Assembly: GCA_030673645.1 (NCBI GenBank) | Contig: DAOVIO010000139.1 | Location: forward strand, 1 to 10,955 | DNA: 10,955 nt | Source: JAGLSB01 sp023135955 | GTDB lineage: Bacteria > Bacteroidota > Bacteroidia > Bacteroidales > GCA-2748055 | Direction: 5' to 3' | Shown: one piece after another, positions 1 through 6,430 of the stretch | Layout of the letters: each line of letters begins with the position of its first letter | How positions within the stretch are numbered: the stretch's first letter is position 1 | The notes under the pieces: generated by a model | Seen by the model: the letters and a program-made list of their open reading frames with translations, nothing else | Database searches by the model: none | Told to the model about the DNA's origin: nothing | Program-made: the position numbers and the translations under genes

Positions 1-1
1 A

Positions 2-472
2 GATCATTCAATAAAGATACAGTCCCAGGGCGTGTCATGTACCCTCAGCCAGAACAAGGCAAATATTAATGTTAGCAAGCTTGCTACAGAAATTGAGGCA
101 GATCTGAAAATCTCTTTTAACGCTGAAAATTCCTATTTTATGAGAACACCAAAACTACAGGGTATGGGATTGGATCAAGCTCTTAAGGTGTCTCATAAGA
201 TCGCGAAAATTCCAAACTGGGATTTCAGAAAGAACTATATAGTTCACAAAATCTGGATCGCAGATGATTTTGTTTTTCTGGGAAGTACCAAAAAAGGAAT
301 AGATCTGACGTTTACCGGGAAAGGAGAAGCAATTAAAAATCTTTTAGACAATGGTATTAGTTCAAACACCTCGGTTAAAGGTCAAAATGAATTAGGCTTT
401 GAGATCCTGGGTAAATCAGGCCCCATAGTTATGCAGGTCTTTAGGGTAAAACGAGATGGGGATTTTTATTAG
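2..472 (+). CDS. Uncharacterised protein, 3' part (5' end outside the window)
   Basis: The reading frame is open from the window edge to TAG at 470-472, so the gene almost certainly starts upstream. The first start-like codon inside the window is GTG at 32, which would give 146 residues, but the frame before it has no stop. I do not recognise the family. The visible part is soluble, with alternating hydrophobic residues typical of beta strands (for example KNYIVHKIWIADDFVFLG) and an ending VMQVFRVKRDGDFY. There are no membrane segments and no catalytic motif that I can name. The strand order and the closing G-x-x-P-(x)n-Q-V-x-R-V pattern faintly recall the pore-forming domain of bacterial gasdermins, but this is only a hypothesis. 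The gene is convergent with the minus-strand defence run, and a strong inverted repeat follows its stop codon. Confidence 0.6.
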   Translation, partial: DHSIKIQSQGVSCTLSQNKANINVSKLATEIEADLKISFNAENSYFMRTPKLQGMGLDQALKVSHKIAKIPNWDFRKNYIVHKIWIADDFVFLGSTKKGIDLTFTGKGEAIKNLLDNGISSNTSVKGQNELGFEILGKSGPIVMQVFRVKRDGDFY

Positions 473-515
473 ATCTGTATTCTTCTACTGAAATAATAAG
501 TGTTTACTACTAAGC

Positions 516-565
516 ATATGATCCAGGCCTTCGGATTCCAAAAGGATTTGTTGCCTGGATCATAT
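516..565. terminator. Bidirectional stem-loop terminator
   Basis: ATATGATCCAGGC at 516-528 is followed 24 nt later by its exact reverse complement, GCCTGGATCATAT, at 553-565. This gives a perfect 13-bp stem. It lies between two convergent genes (stops at 472 plus and 636 minus), where a shared terminator is expected. There is no long T run on either side, so intrinsic termination is an inference. Confidence 0.6.
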
Positions 566-635
566 TCGTTATAATGGAAGAATGAGTTTTAAAGTATTCT
601 GGGAAGGATTAGTATAAATACGCAGAAGAGAAATG

Positions 636-1091
636 CTATTTTAACCAAGCTTTTAATTTTAGAATTCCAGGATTCTTTTGTTTTAAGAGTTCATCAATAA
701 GGCTCCCAAAATCTTTTAATTTAGAATTAATTTCAGAATGTAATTTATTGGGATTATCCTGCAAATTAAAGACTGACAATTTAATTTTCTGCTTATTACA
801 AATCCAGACTATCCAATCTTCCAGCTTAACAGAAAGAACAAAAACTTTATTATTTGAATTATCGCTATAATATTTAATCCCCTCTGTCTTTTCAATGAAT
901 CTTAATGAATTTTCGTAGGGGTGCCTGGGTCCTCCGGGATCTTCATCCACTATAGCCAATTGATTTCCCTTTTTAGAGAGGGTATTAAAAACTCTGGATT
1001 TCCCAAAGTGGTGGGTAATTGATTTGCGAGGGATTCCTAACTTTGAAACTAAAAGCTCATCCGGTTTACACTCAACATGAACTTCTTTCAT
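636..1091 (-). CDS. Small Toprim-like protein, partner of the adjacent ABC-type ATPase
   Basis: This 151-residue protein has features of a minimal Toprim fold. There is a glutamate in the first strand (E7, in VHVECKPDELLVSKLG), a hydrophobic strand ending in an acidic D-x-D (LAIVDEDPGG, D49 and D51), and a further acidic site in VKLEDWIVW (E91, D92). In OLD-family nucleases a Toprim domain with these acidic residues binds metal and cuts DNA or RNA. Its ATG overlaps the TGA of the upstream ATPase gene in an ATGA arrangement (1088-1091), so the two are translationally coupled and probably form one complex. It is shorter than the roughly 200-residue Toprim part of most OLD proteins, and shorter than the DUF4435 AriB partner of PARIS as I know that family. 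A different metal-binding or antitoxin role is possible. Confidence 0.55.
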   Translation of the reverse strand: MKEVHVECKPDELLVSKLGIPRKSITHHFGKSRVFNTLSKKGNQLAIVDEDPGGPRHPYENSLRFIEKTEGIKYYSDNSNNKVFVLSVKLEDWIVWICNKQKIKLSVFNLQDNPNKLHSEINSKLKDFGSLIDELLKQKNPGILKLKAWLK

Positions 1092-2083
1092 TTCCCGAGG
1101 ATTTTGTCAAAGTTGAAAAATACATCCGAATTTAAATCCAATACTTCAGATATCTGATCATCTCCGAGTACAGAAACTTTAGTTTGGTAATCTTTCATCT
1201 CTGTGATACAGACATTTAAGTCTTCCTTTTTTGATTTTTCTATGAGGCTCAACAAGAGATAAGGGTTATGCGTAGTAATAAAGAATTGATTTGTTTCATC
1301 CAAGGCAATTCTTTCTGCAATGTATTTTGTGTAAAATGGAAAAGTATTACTCTCCGGTTCATCGAATAAAATGATTCCTTCCTTATTACTTTTCATGGCA
1401 ATGATATAGAAAATGATCCTCTGAAGTGTTTCTGATAATGAGGAGTATGGATAACTGTATATTTCATCATCCACCAGCTTGCTTGCCAATATTTCATTCT
1501 CTGTGGGCTTCAGTGTCAGGGTAAGATCTTTTGATTTTAAAAAATCCGAAACCCATTTCTTATATTCTGGATTTGACAACAACAATGAAGGTAAATTTCT
1601 CCCATATGGAACAGACAGGTGAGGCATATAGTCCAGTGAAAAGCTTGAAAGCCTCTTATATTCATAAAAATGAACATTAGTGGCTCCTGAAATCCCACTA
1701 TTAAGAACTTTACCCTCATGCGAGATTGATGTAGGGCGATCAGCATCCTTCTCAGAATCTAAAAGAAAATTGAATTGATTTTCAGGGGAACCATCCTCAC
1801 GAATGGCATATTTTAGAATAGTGTGTCTATTATCAGTCTTGACCTCAATTGGGATAGTAATATTAAAATCATAAAACAAATCCCCCATTGTTTTAAAACG
1901 GAACATTTGATCATTCATAGTCTGCCCCTCTCCTGCCATTGCATTCTGAGATTGTAGTGAAAGAGCCTCAATAATATTACTCTTTCCACTGTTGGGCTCA
2001 CCGATGAATATATTCAATTTCTTACAGGGCATATCCAAATCCTTAACAGACTTGAAGTTTCTAATAATTAATTGATTAATCAT
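1088..2083 (-). CDS. OLD/RecF-like ABC-class AAA ATPase
   Basis: This 331-residue ABC-class ATPase starts with the typical MINQLIIRNFKSVKDL strand and helix. Walker A is GEPNSGKS (residues 28-35). The ABC signature region is around 213-222 (YSSLSETLQR), Walker B with its glutamate is IILFDEPES (237-245), and the H-loop is TTHNPY with H272. Between residues 45 and 210 lies a variable insert instead of a long coiled coil, so it belongs to the short OLD-like or AAA_15/AAA_21 group and not to the SMC proteins. Such ATPases act as sensors or motors in defence systems (Gabija, PARIS, Septu, retron Eco8) together with a nuclease. The Toprim-like protein encoded by the overlapping next gene is the natural partner. 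The start ATG at 2083 lies 67 bp after the stop of the HipS-like gene, so it could belong to the same transcript or have its own promoter. Confidence 0.85.
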   Translation of the reverse strand: MINQLIIRNFKSVKDLDMPCKKLNIFIGEPNSGKSNIIEALSLQSQNAMAGEGQTMNDQMFRFKTMGDLFYDFNITIPIEVKTDNRHTILKYAIREDGSPENQFNFLLDSEKDADRPTSISHEGKVLNSGISGATNVHFYEYKRLSSFSLDYMPHLSVPYGRNLPSLLLSNPEYKKWVSDFLKSKDLTLTLKPTENEILASKLVDDEIYSYPYSSLSETLQRIIFYIIAMKSNKEGIILFDEPESNTFPFYTKYIAERIALDETNQFFITTHNPYLLLSLIEKSKKEDLNVCITEMKDYQTKVSVLGDDQISEVLDLNSDVFFNFDKILGK

Positions 2084-2150
2084 ATAGTTGTTTTCAATAA
2101 TAATTGGCTGTAAAATTATTGCTAATGTTCCCTCGATACAGTTAAAATTG

Positions 2151-2543
2151 TCATTCTGGAATTAATCGAAAAGGATTAGTAATAGTTTCATTGCCAAACA
2201 ATTTTAATAATGCGACTGAATTGTCCTTACTTATGTTGGCTTTCCTAATTTTTTTTAAATGATAGGGTTGATTCAGGGTGGGTATCCTGGTGGCAAAAAA
2301 TGGCCAAAGATTATTATTCGAATATTTCTTTTTAAGATCAGGGAAATCAATAATTGGTTTAACAGAAGGATTATTTTTAAAATCTTTTGAATACTTAAAT
2401 ACCCATTCTTTATTTTTATAAGAAAGATCTCCTACAAGCTGCTTTCCATACATAAGGTGAAAAACACCGACAATTTCTTCAGGATTATCTGAATATTCCA
2501 TCCCTTCAACCTTCCACAATATCTTTTTTATCCTCTCAATCAT
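2151..2543 (-). CDS. HipS-like protein (stand-alone HipA N-terminal domain)
   Basis: This 130-residue protein resembles the N-terminal subdomain found at the start of HipA kinases. There is a GVFHLMYGKQLVGDLSY beta hairpin, a WVFKYSKDF strand, a proline-rich step (VKPIIDFPDL), the characteristic LWPFFATRIPTLNQP segment (about residues 79-93), and the ending LLKLFGNETITNPFRL. In HipBST systems this domain is a separate protein, HipS, which acts as the antitoxin that holds the kinase HipT inactive. Here the gene follows the kinase instead of preceding it. The two coding sequences overlap by 8 nt (ATGATTGA), so they are probably co-translated. An antitoxin role by analogy with HipS is inferred. 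Confidence 0.75.
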   Translation of the reverse strand: MIERIKKILWKVEGMEYSDNPEEIVGVFHLMYGKQLVGDLSYKNKEWVFKYSKDFKNNPSVKPIIDFPDLKKKYSNNNLWPFFATRIPTLNQPYHLKKIRKANISKDNSVALLKLFGNETITNPFRLIPE

Positions 2544-3558
2544 TTTGCAAAGTTAATATATTCCTTATAATACCATGTCTATAAACCAAATATGCTTTAA
2601 TTAATGTTCTTCTTCTTTCACTAATTAGTTGTAAAAATTCTCTATCAATCATTGATAAAACCCTATTTAGTGCATCTGGTTTGCAAACATTCAGAATCAT
2701 CTTACATTCAACAGCTTTGGGCAAGTTAAGTATTTCTTCAACCATTTCAAAATGGTTCAATTTTACTTTTCCTTCCCAACCAATTTTTGGCGAACTATTA
2801 TTTGAATATTTTATTATAAAGGAGTTAAGACGATTTTTATCAGAAAGTATTTTACTAATTTTAGCTTCATCCTCATTCCAAAACAGACCTCTTGCTGTAT
2901 CATATATTGGAGAAAAAACAGGTTTCTCCTTCCCTTTTATGTTTCGGATAATACCACAATTATAAAAGTGTCGATCATTATTCCCTACCAGTGCGTCAAA
3001 AATTAATAATTTCATAAATTCCAAGCTTAAGTCTTCATAGTCATCAGTGAAAAAATGTTTTAAAGTTTCAAGTGTAAATTGCACAGTAAAAAACTCTGGC
3101 GATTTATTTTGCTTCTCAATTTCTTCAACAAAATTCCTATCATTTAAGTACCCAGCGTATAAATCAGCCCCATGATCTAAAACCTGTTCTTTTGGTTTGA
3201 TAAGAAAATATTTCGACAAAAAACGAATCTGACCTCCTAACCATGCTAATTCAGAAAGTGCCATATTAAATCCAAGTTCCTCTCCAATTCTATTCAACAG
3301 ATATTCAGATATTACTTCCATTGAATAATGCTTATGCCCATGCTTCGCAATATACCGTGGCCACGTCTTCGGATTTGATTTTCTACCGGTTCCAAAATGA
3401 TAATAACCAATAAAATCCTTTGGTGCATCACCAGATATAGCAATATCTGTTACAATAAAGTATTGATGCTTTTTAGCAAAAGAAATACACCCAGCTTTAG
3501 GTTTGAAACCACTATATTCCAAAATAGGCAGAGCCTTAATATGTTTTTTCTTATTCAT
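2536..3558 (-). CDS. HipT/HipA-like serine/threonine kinase toxin
   Basis: This 340-residue HipA-family kinase lacks the usual N-terminal HipA subdomain, which is encoded by the next gene. Kinase landmarks are visible: the ATP-binding lysine in RYIAKHGHK (K72), the catalytic loop LVGNNDRHFYN (D195 and N200, matching the D/N-x-H-x-x-N signature of HipA proteins), and the metal-binding PIYDTARG (D220). A glycine- and serine-bearing loop at about residues 50-66 (FIGYYHFGTGRKSNPK) takes the place of the HipA P-loop with its autophosphorylated serine. The length is close to HipT of the E. coli HipBST system, which phosphorylates tryptophanyl-tRNA synthetase. The target here is unknown. The gene begins 28 bp after the SecB-like gene and overlaps the HipS-like gene by 8 nt, placing it in the same operon. 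Confidence 0.8.
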   Translation of the reverse strand: MNKKKHIKALPILEYSGFKPKAGCISFAKKHQYFIVTDIAISGDAPKDFIGYYHFGTGRKSNPKTWPRYIAKHGHKHYSMEVISEYLLNRIGEELGFNMALSELAWLGGQIRFLSKYFLIKPKEQVLDHGADLYAGYLNDRNFVEEIEKQNKSPEFFTVQFTLETLKHFFTDDYEDLSLEFMKLLIFDALVGNNDRHFYNCGIIRNIKGKEKPVFSPIYDTARGLFWNEDEAKISKILSDKNRLNSFIIKYSNNSSPKIGWEGKVKLNHFEMVEEILNLPKAVECKMILNVCKPDALNRVLSMIDREFLQLISERRRTLIKAYLVYRHGIIRNILTLQND

Positions 3559-3586
3559 CGGATATACTACATAGCTTATGCTAAAA

Positions 3587-4042
3587 CTATTTCATTTTTA
3601 AAAGGCTGTCCTGAAACTCTTTTGGGTTAGTAAGAGGGAGATAAACTCCTTCATAATCTGATTTTGCTGTTAGGCAGAATAGAATACCTCTTGCCGTTGA
3701 AAAAGCAATGCTTACTAAATTAACAACTAACTTATTGGGGATATCGATGGTTTTCTCATCAACTTTCTTAACAATACCTTCAAAATTTTGAAAGTGAAAT
3801 AGCATCTCTATACTTGCTCCAAATAACTTGCTTAAACTTGCATCAGCTTTTTTATATACAAAATCAAGGGAAAGATCAATCTTAAACAAAGCGTCATCCT
3901 GATTAAAATCAAGATTATAACTTTTGCTGATGCCAATGTTCCTATTTTCAAAACTTTCAATACTTAGTGAATCTAATGAATTTAAATAAGATGACTTTTG
4001 CTTAATTGAATGTAAGCCAAATTCCATTTTTTTTTCTGCCAT
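3587..4042 (-). CDS. SecB-like chaperone of a toxin-antitoxin-chaperone module
   Basis: This 151-residue soluble protein has a SecB-like plan. Alternating polar and hydrophobic beta strands occupy residues 35-100 (for example ALFKIDLSLDFVYKKAD and IEMLFHFQNFEGIV). They are followed by a C-terminal helix of the form VNLVSIAFSTARGIL (around 108-122) and a closing YLPLTNP, comparable to the SecB helix before its LPP-type ending. SecB is about 155 residues. The gene starts 1 bp after the stop of an Xre antitoxin gene, and a HigB-like remnant lies before that. This is the toxin-antitoxin-SecB order of TAC systems such as HigBA-SecB of Mycobacterium tuberculosis, where the chaperone protects the antitoxin. 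Sequence identity to SecB is low, so the call depends partly on this context. Confidence 0.6.
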   Translation of the reverse strand: MAEKKMEFGLHSIKQKSSYLNSLDSLSIESFENRNIGISKSYNLDFNQDDALFKIDLSLDFVYKKADASLSKLFGASIEMLFHFQNFEGIVKKVDEKTIDIPNKLVVNLVSIAFSTARGILFCLTAKSDYEGVYLPLTNPKEFQDSLLKMK

Positions 4043-4043
4043 G

Positions 4044-4499
4044 TTATACTACTTTGCTGGTTTCACGGTTTTCGTAACCCATATATTCATCTTCCTTAAT
4101 AGGCACTCTAAGCTGAATGAGTTTCCCCCCGGCTTCTTTTGGTTTAAAAGAAACTTTGCTGTCTAAGTCACCTAATTCATTATATTCCTGATTGTAAACA
4201 CTAGAAATGTAGTTAGACTTTGCATCAGTTTCAATAAATGAGTCTATATCTTCAAGCTTAAAATTAGGGATCTTTTCAATTGCCATACAAATCTTAACTA
4301 GTGTGTCAATTCTGAAATTAAGATTTGTACCATTAAGGATCTGTGAAATCCTTCCTTTTGAAACACCAAGTCTCTTTGCTAATTCCTTCTGAGATATTTT
4401 CTCCTTTTCAATATAAGAAGCCAGGTCATGGTAAATCTTATTTTGAATTGTTTCAGTCCAAAACTTCTCATTTTTCAAAAGTTGTGCTCTGTTTATCAT
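4044..4499 (-). CDS. Xre/HigA-type HTH antitoxin with C-terminal extension
   Basis: This 151-residue protein has a clear Cro/CI-type helix-turn-helix at about residues 36-57 (SQKELAKRLGVSKGRISQI), preceded by helices and followed by IDTLVKICMAIEK, the usual fourth and fifth helices. After about residue 90 comes a roughly 60-residue tail rich in polar and aromatic residues, ending near KEDEYMGYENRETSKVV. In chaperone-dependent antitoxins such a tail is the chaperone-addiction region bound by SecB. Its ATG overlaps the end of the HigB-like remnant frame in an ATGA (4496-4499), and the SecB-like gene follows after 1 bp. It probably represses the operon through the inverted repeat at 4770-4793. 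It may also serve the HipT/HipS pair downstream, which has no HipB of its own. Confidence 0.8.
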   Translation of the reverse strand: MINRAQLLKNEKFWTETIQNKIYHDLASYIEKEKISQKELAKRLGVSKGRISQILNGTNLNFRIDTLVKICMAIEKIPNFKLEDIDSFIETDAKSNYISSVYNQEYNELGDLDSKVSFKPKEAGGKLIQLRVPIKEDEYMGYENRETSKVV

Positions 4500-4769
4500 T
4501 TTTTTGTAGATTTTATATATTCTTGTTTTATTGATCTGAATCGTTTGATATCCTTTTTTTGATTATTCTTTGAATCTAGTACCAGGAAGTAATTTGAGGT
4601 TTGCATAGGCCTCCAGTGAAGCAAATAAACTACCAATAATATCTGCTCGTTTCTCCTCTTCCAATGATTTGCAGAAATCATCAAATTCACAGTTTTCATT
4701 GACAAACAATTTATAGATTTTTATATTCCCTTTAATTAAATCTAATCTCTGTAACGTAAATTCAGGCAT
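4496..4769 (-). pseudogene. HigB/RelE-like toxin remnant with internal deletion and frameshift
   Basis: An ATG at 4769 opens 68 codons (stop TAA at 4563-4565). They read like the first half of a HigB/Gp49-type toxin: NIKIYKLFVNENCEFDDF, then SLFASLEAYANLKLLPGTRFKE. The family would continue with a segment of the kind EYEIKTKNLRVY and a GG strand, but this is missing. One frame over, the sequence resumes as NNQKKDIKRFRSIKQEY, which matches the usual C-terminal helix of these toxins, and ends in a TGA that overlaps the antitoxin ATG (ATGA). The two halves therefore look like one gene that lost about 25-35 codons plus a frame shift near 4565-4580. The catalytic core would be gone. The 68-residue peptide may still be translated and keep coupling to the antitoxin. 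The family assignment is from memory of motifs. Confidence 0.65.
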
Positions 4770-4793
4770 AAAGTTTAGATATTGCTAAACTTT
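4770..4793. promoter_or_regulatory. Inverted-repeat operator before the toxin-antitoxin operon
   Basis: AAAGTTTAG (4770-4778), a 6-nt spacer, and its exact reverse complement CTAAACTTT (4785-4793) form a perfect 9-bp dyad. It ends at the base next to the ATG of the HigB-like remnant. Position and symmetry fit an operator for the Xre antitoxin encoded in the operon. Confidence 0.65.
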
Positions 4794-4800
4794 TTTTGTG

Positions 4801-4808
4801 TAAATATA
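4801..4808 (-). promoter_or_regulatory. Bacteroidota-type -7 promoter box
   Basis: On the minus strand the bases read TATATTTA, one mismatch from the Bacteroidota -7 consensus TAnnTTTG. They lie 8 bp upstream of the operator dyad and about 32 bp upstream of the first start codon. No convincing -33 TTTG was found at the right distance, so the call is tentative. Confidence 0.35.
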
Positions 4809-4845
4809 GAAAATGTTTATTTATATGTAAATATTATTTCAATTA

Positions 4846-5280
4846 TTATGCAGAAAAGAGAAATAGCATACTAACCGCTACTATCAATGCAATTGTAGCC
4901 TGCCAATAATAATTTTTAATAAATAATCCTGAGATTATTAATAAGTCATCTGAGCTATCTATTTCAATTTTTCCTTTAATAGATATTCCCTGATAATTAA
5001 TTAGAGTCATTGCAGAATCAATAACTTTCCATTTTGTATGCCATATATTGTCATAACTCCATTGGTACTTTTTACCGGGGTATTCAATTATAGCTTTCGT
5101 TCTCCATTCATTATATGATATCCTTCCGACTAAAATATTACTATCAACATCAAATATTTCGGTTGCTATTTTGAAAAAACCATTTGTTCTGAATCTAAAT
5201 CTTTTTTCATTTAATATACCATCAGCATTTTGCGACCATGTTTTACCCTTCAGTTCGCCAATTTTGGTGTTATTAGAAAA
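4846..5280 (-). CDS. Membrane-anchored LURP/tubby-like domain protein without a visible start codon
   Basis: The minus strand is open for about 145 codons from just after the stop of the barrel gene to TAA at 4846-4848, and it reads as real protein. There is KIGELKGKTWSQNA, then KRFRFRTNGFF, ILVGRISYNEWRTKAII, KKYQWSYDNIWHTKWKVID, DDLLIISGLFIKNYYWQ, and a C-terminal hydrophobic helix (about 19 residues, ATIALIVAVSMLFLFSA). The repeating beta strands with aromatic and W/K pattern resemble LURP-one/tubby-like C-terminal domains of small Bacteroidota membrane proteins. The only ATG in frame is deep inside. Before the first coding-like residues there is only TTA TTT TCT AAT AAC ACC and then the TAA of the barrel gene, in the same frame. 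Either a rare start (for example ATT at 5262) is used or the 5' end, perhaps 10-20 codons, has been lost. Confidence 0.55.
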   Translation of the reverse strand, partial: FSNNTKIGELKGKTWSQNADGILNEKRFRFRTNGFFKIATEIFDVDSNILVGRISYNEWRTKAIIEYPGKKYQWSYDNIWHTKWKVIDSAMTLINYQGISIKGKIEIDSSDDLLIISGLFIKNYYWQATIALIVAVSMLFLFSA

Positions 5281-5283
5281 TAA

Positions 5284-5934
5284 TTAATTCAGCTGATATT
5301 TTAAACCAAGAGAAAGTGAAATACTATAATGTCTGATTAGATCATTTACTGGTTGTTTATAGAATGTTGCAAAACTCTGATTATACATGAGAGATGAAAA
5401 CATATTAATATTTTCAAATATTGCATAACTTAATCCTATATCAATTAATCCTCCTAAATCATATTTTAATAATGAACTTTTTGTGTCGGTGGTAATTTCT
5501 CCGGTAATATCCCCATCTGTATCTATTATTGGTATTGTTGAATGAGCTTTAATCAAAACTGACGGAGTAATGCCAAGCTTTGCGAAAGCTTTTAACTTAT
5601 TTCCCACGACATATCCAATTTTCAATGGAACACTAAAATAATCGCTATAATATTTCGAAATAACTGTAGGTGGTTGATTTCCACTAATATCTGTAAAAGT
5701 TAATTTGTCATCAAAACCTCTTTGATTATACAATAAATCAATACCAAGTGTATATTTATCCTGAAATATAAGGTCATAGGTTAAACCATAAATATCACAA
5801 TAACGGTTATTGGATGCAAGGGATGTAACGTTTGTTATATTCAGACCTTTTTGAATACCGACAGTTTGCACCTGTCCATAAGAACTAATTGCCATAAATG
5901 ATAAAAGAATCATTAGAATTTTAAATTTTTTCAT
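5284..5934 (-). CDS. Outer-membrane beta-barrel protein (porin family)
   Basis: The frame can be extended to a TTG at 5940, but ATG at 5934 gives the best start: MKKFKILMILLSFMAISSYGQ, a classic Sec signal peptide with cleavage after the SSYGQ region. The mature part (about 195 residues) is a series of amphipathic beta strands. There is YTLGIDLLYNQRGF early, SDYFSVPLKIGYVVGNKLKAF in the middle, LGGLIDIGLSYAIF later, and SISLSLGLKYQLN at the end, the typical closing strand of OMP_b-brl_2 proteins (PF13568) in Bacteroidota. It should sit in the outer membrane. The substrate or function is unknown, and nothing ties it to the defence genes. It is not obviously co-transcribed with anything except the start-less ORF directly behind it. 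Confidence 0.8.
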   Translation of the reverse strand: MKKFKILMILLSFMAISSYGQVQTVGIQKGLNITNVTSLASNNRYCDIYGLTYDLIFQDKYTLGIDLLYNQRGFDDKLTFTDISGNQPPTVISKYYSDYFSVPLKIGYVVGNKLKAFAKLGITPSVLIKAHSTIPIIDTDGDITGEITTDTKSSLLKYDLGGLIDIGLSYAIFENINMFSSLMYNQSFATFYKQPVNDLIRHYSISLSLGLKYQLN

Positions 5935-6136
5935 CTTCAAATTTATTTAGTTTATAAAAAAAGAATAATTGAGGATGTAAAAATTTATCAATAGGCAATA
6001 GGGTTTATTTTGAGTGCTAAACGAAAATTATTAATACTTATTGTGAAATCTATTAGGAAGCCGTATCATTTCTATAAAAAGACAGATATACAATGGTTTT
6101 TAATACAGTTCATTGTTGTATTTTCGTGCTTCCATA
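5935..6136. other. Intergenic stretch without recognisable genes
   Basis: This AT-rich sequence upstream of the barrel gene has frequent stops in all frames that I followed. It presumably contains the promoter of the barrel gene, but I found no convincing -33/-7 pair. TAAATTTG at 5937-5944 (minus strand) fits the -7 consensus but lies almost on the start codon. Confidence 0.4.
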
Positions 6137-6240
6137 TTATGACTCAATAATAATTATGTCTTGAAAATCATTGTCAAAATTATTTGATATATCTTTTCTC
6201 CAATAACCTTCTATTTTTTTTCAATCCAGCCTTCTAATAA
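6137..6240 (-). pseudogene. Short coding-like fragment of unknown origin
   Basis: A minus-strand frame reads GWIEKKIEGYWRKDI and ends in NDFQDIIIIES followed by TAA at 6137-6139. Composition and hydrophobic pattern look like the C-terminal tail of a protein, but there is no start, and the frame runs on upstream only into sequence that looks coding on the other strand. I do not recognise the family. It may be chance. Confidence 0.25.
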
Positions 6241-6402
6241 AATCCGAAAGAAACAATTGAAACAATACTTAAGAAAATAGAAATAGCTTCTGATCTTCCG
6301 GATTACAAATCTTTCAATAACAGAAGAAAGACTGATGAAGAGTTTTCTAATGATGTATATGACACAGCTCAGGAATTATATAGGCAATTAGGCAATTGTT
6401 AA
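6241..6402 (+). pseudogene. Gene fragment of unknown origin (C-terminal end)
   Basis: A frame without start codon reads NPKETIETILKKIEIAS and ends YDTAQELYRQLGNC, followed by TAA at 6400-6402. Two in-frame stops precede it directly. The strongly helical and charged composition looks like genuine coding sequence, so this is probably the last 50 or so codons of a gene whose front has been deleted. It has no homologue that I can name. Confidence 0.35.
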
Positions 6403-6430
6403 GTAAAAAGGTTAATTTTTTACACCTGAT

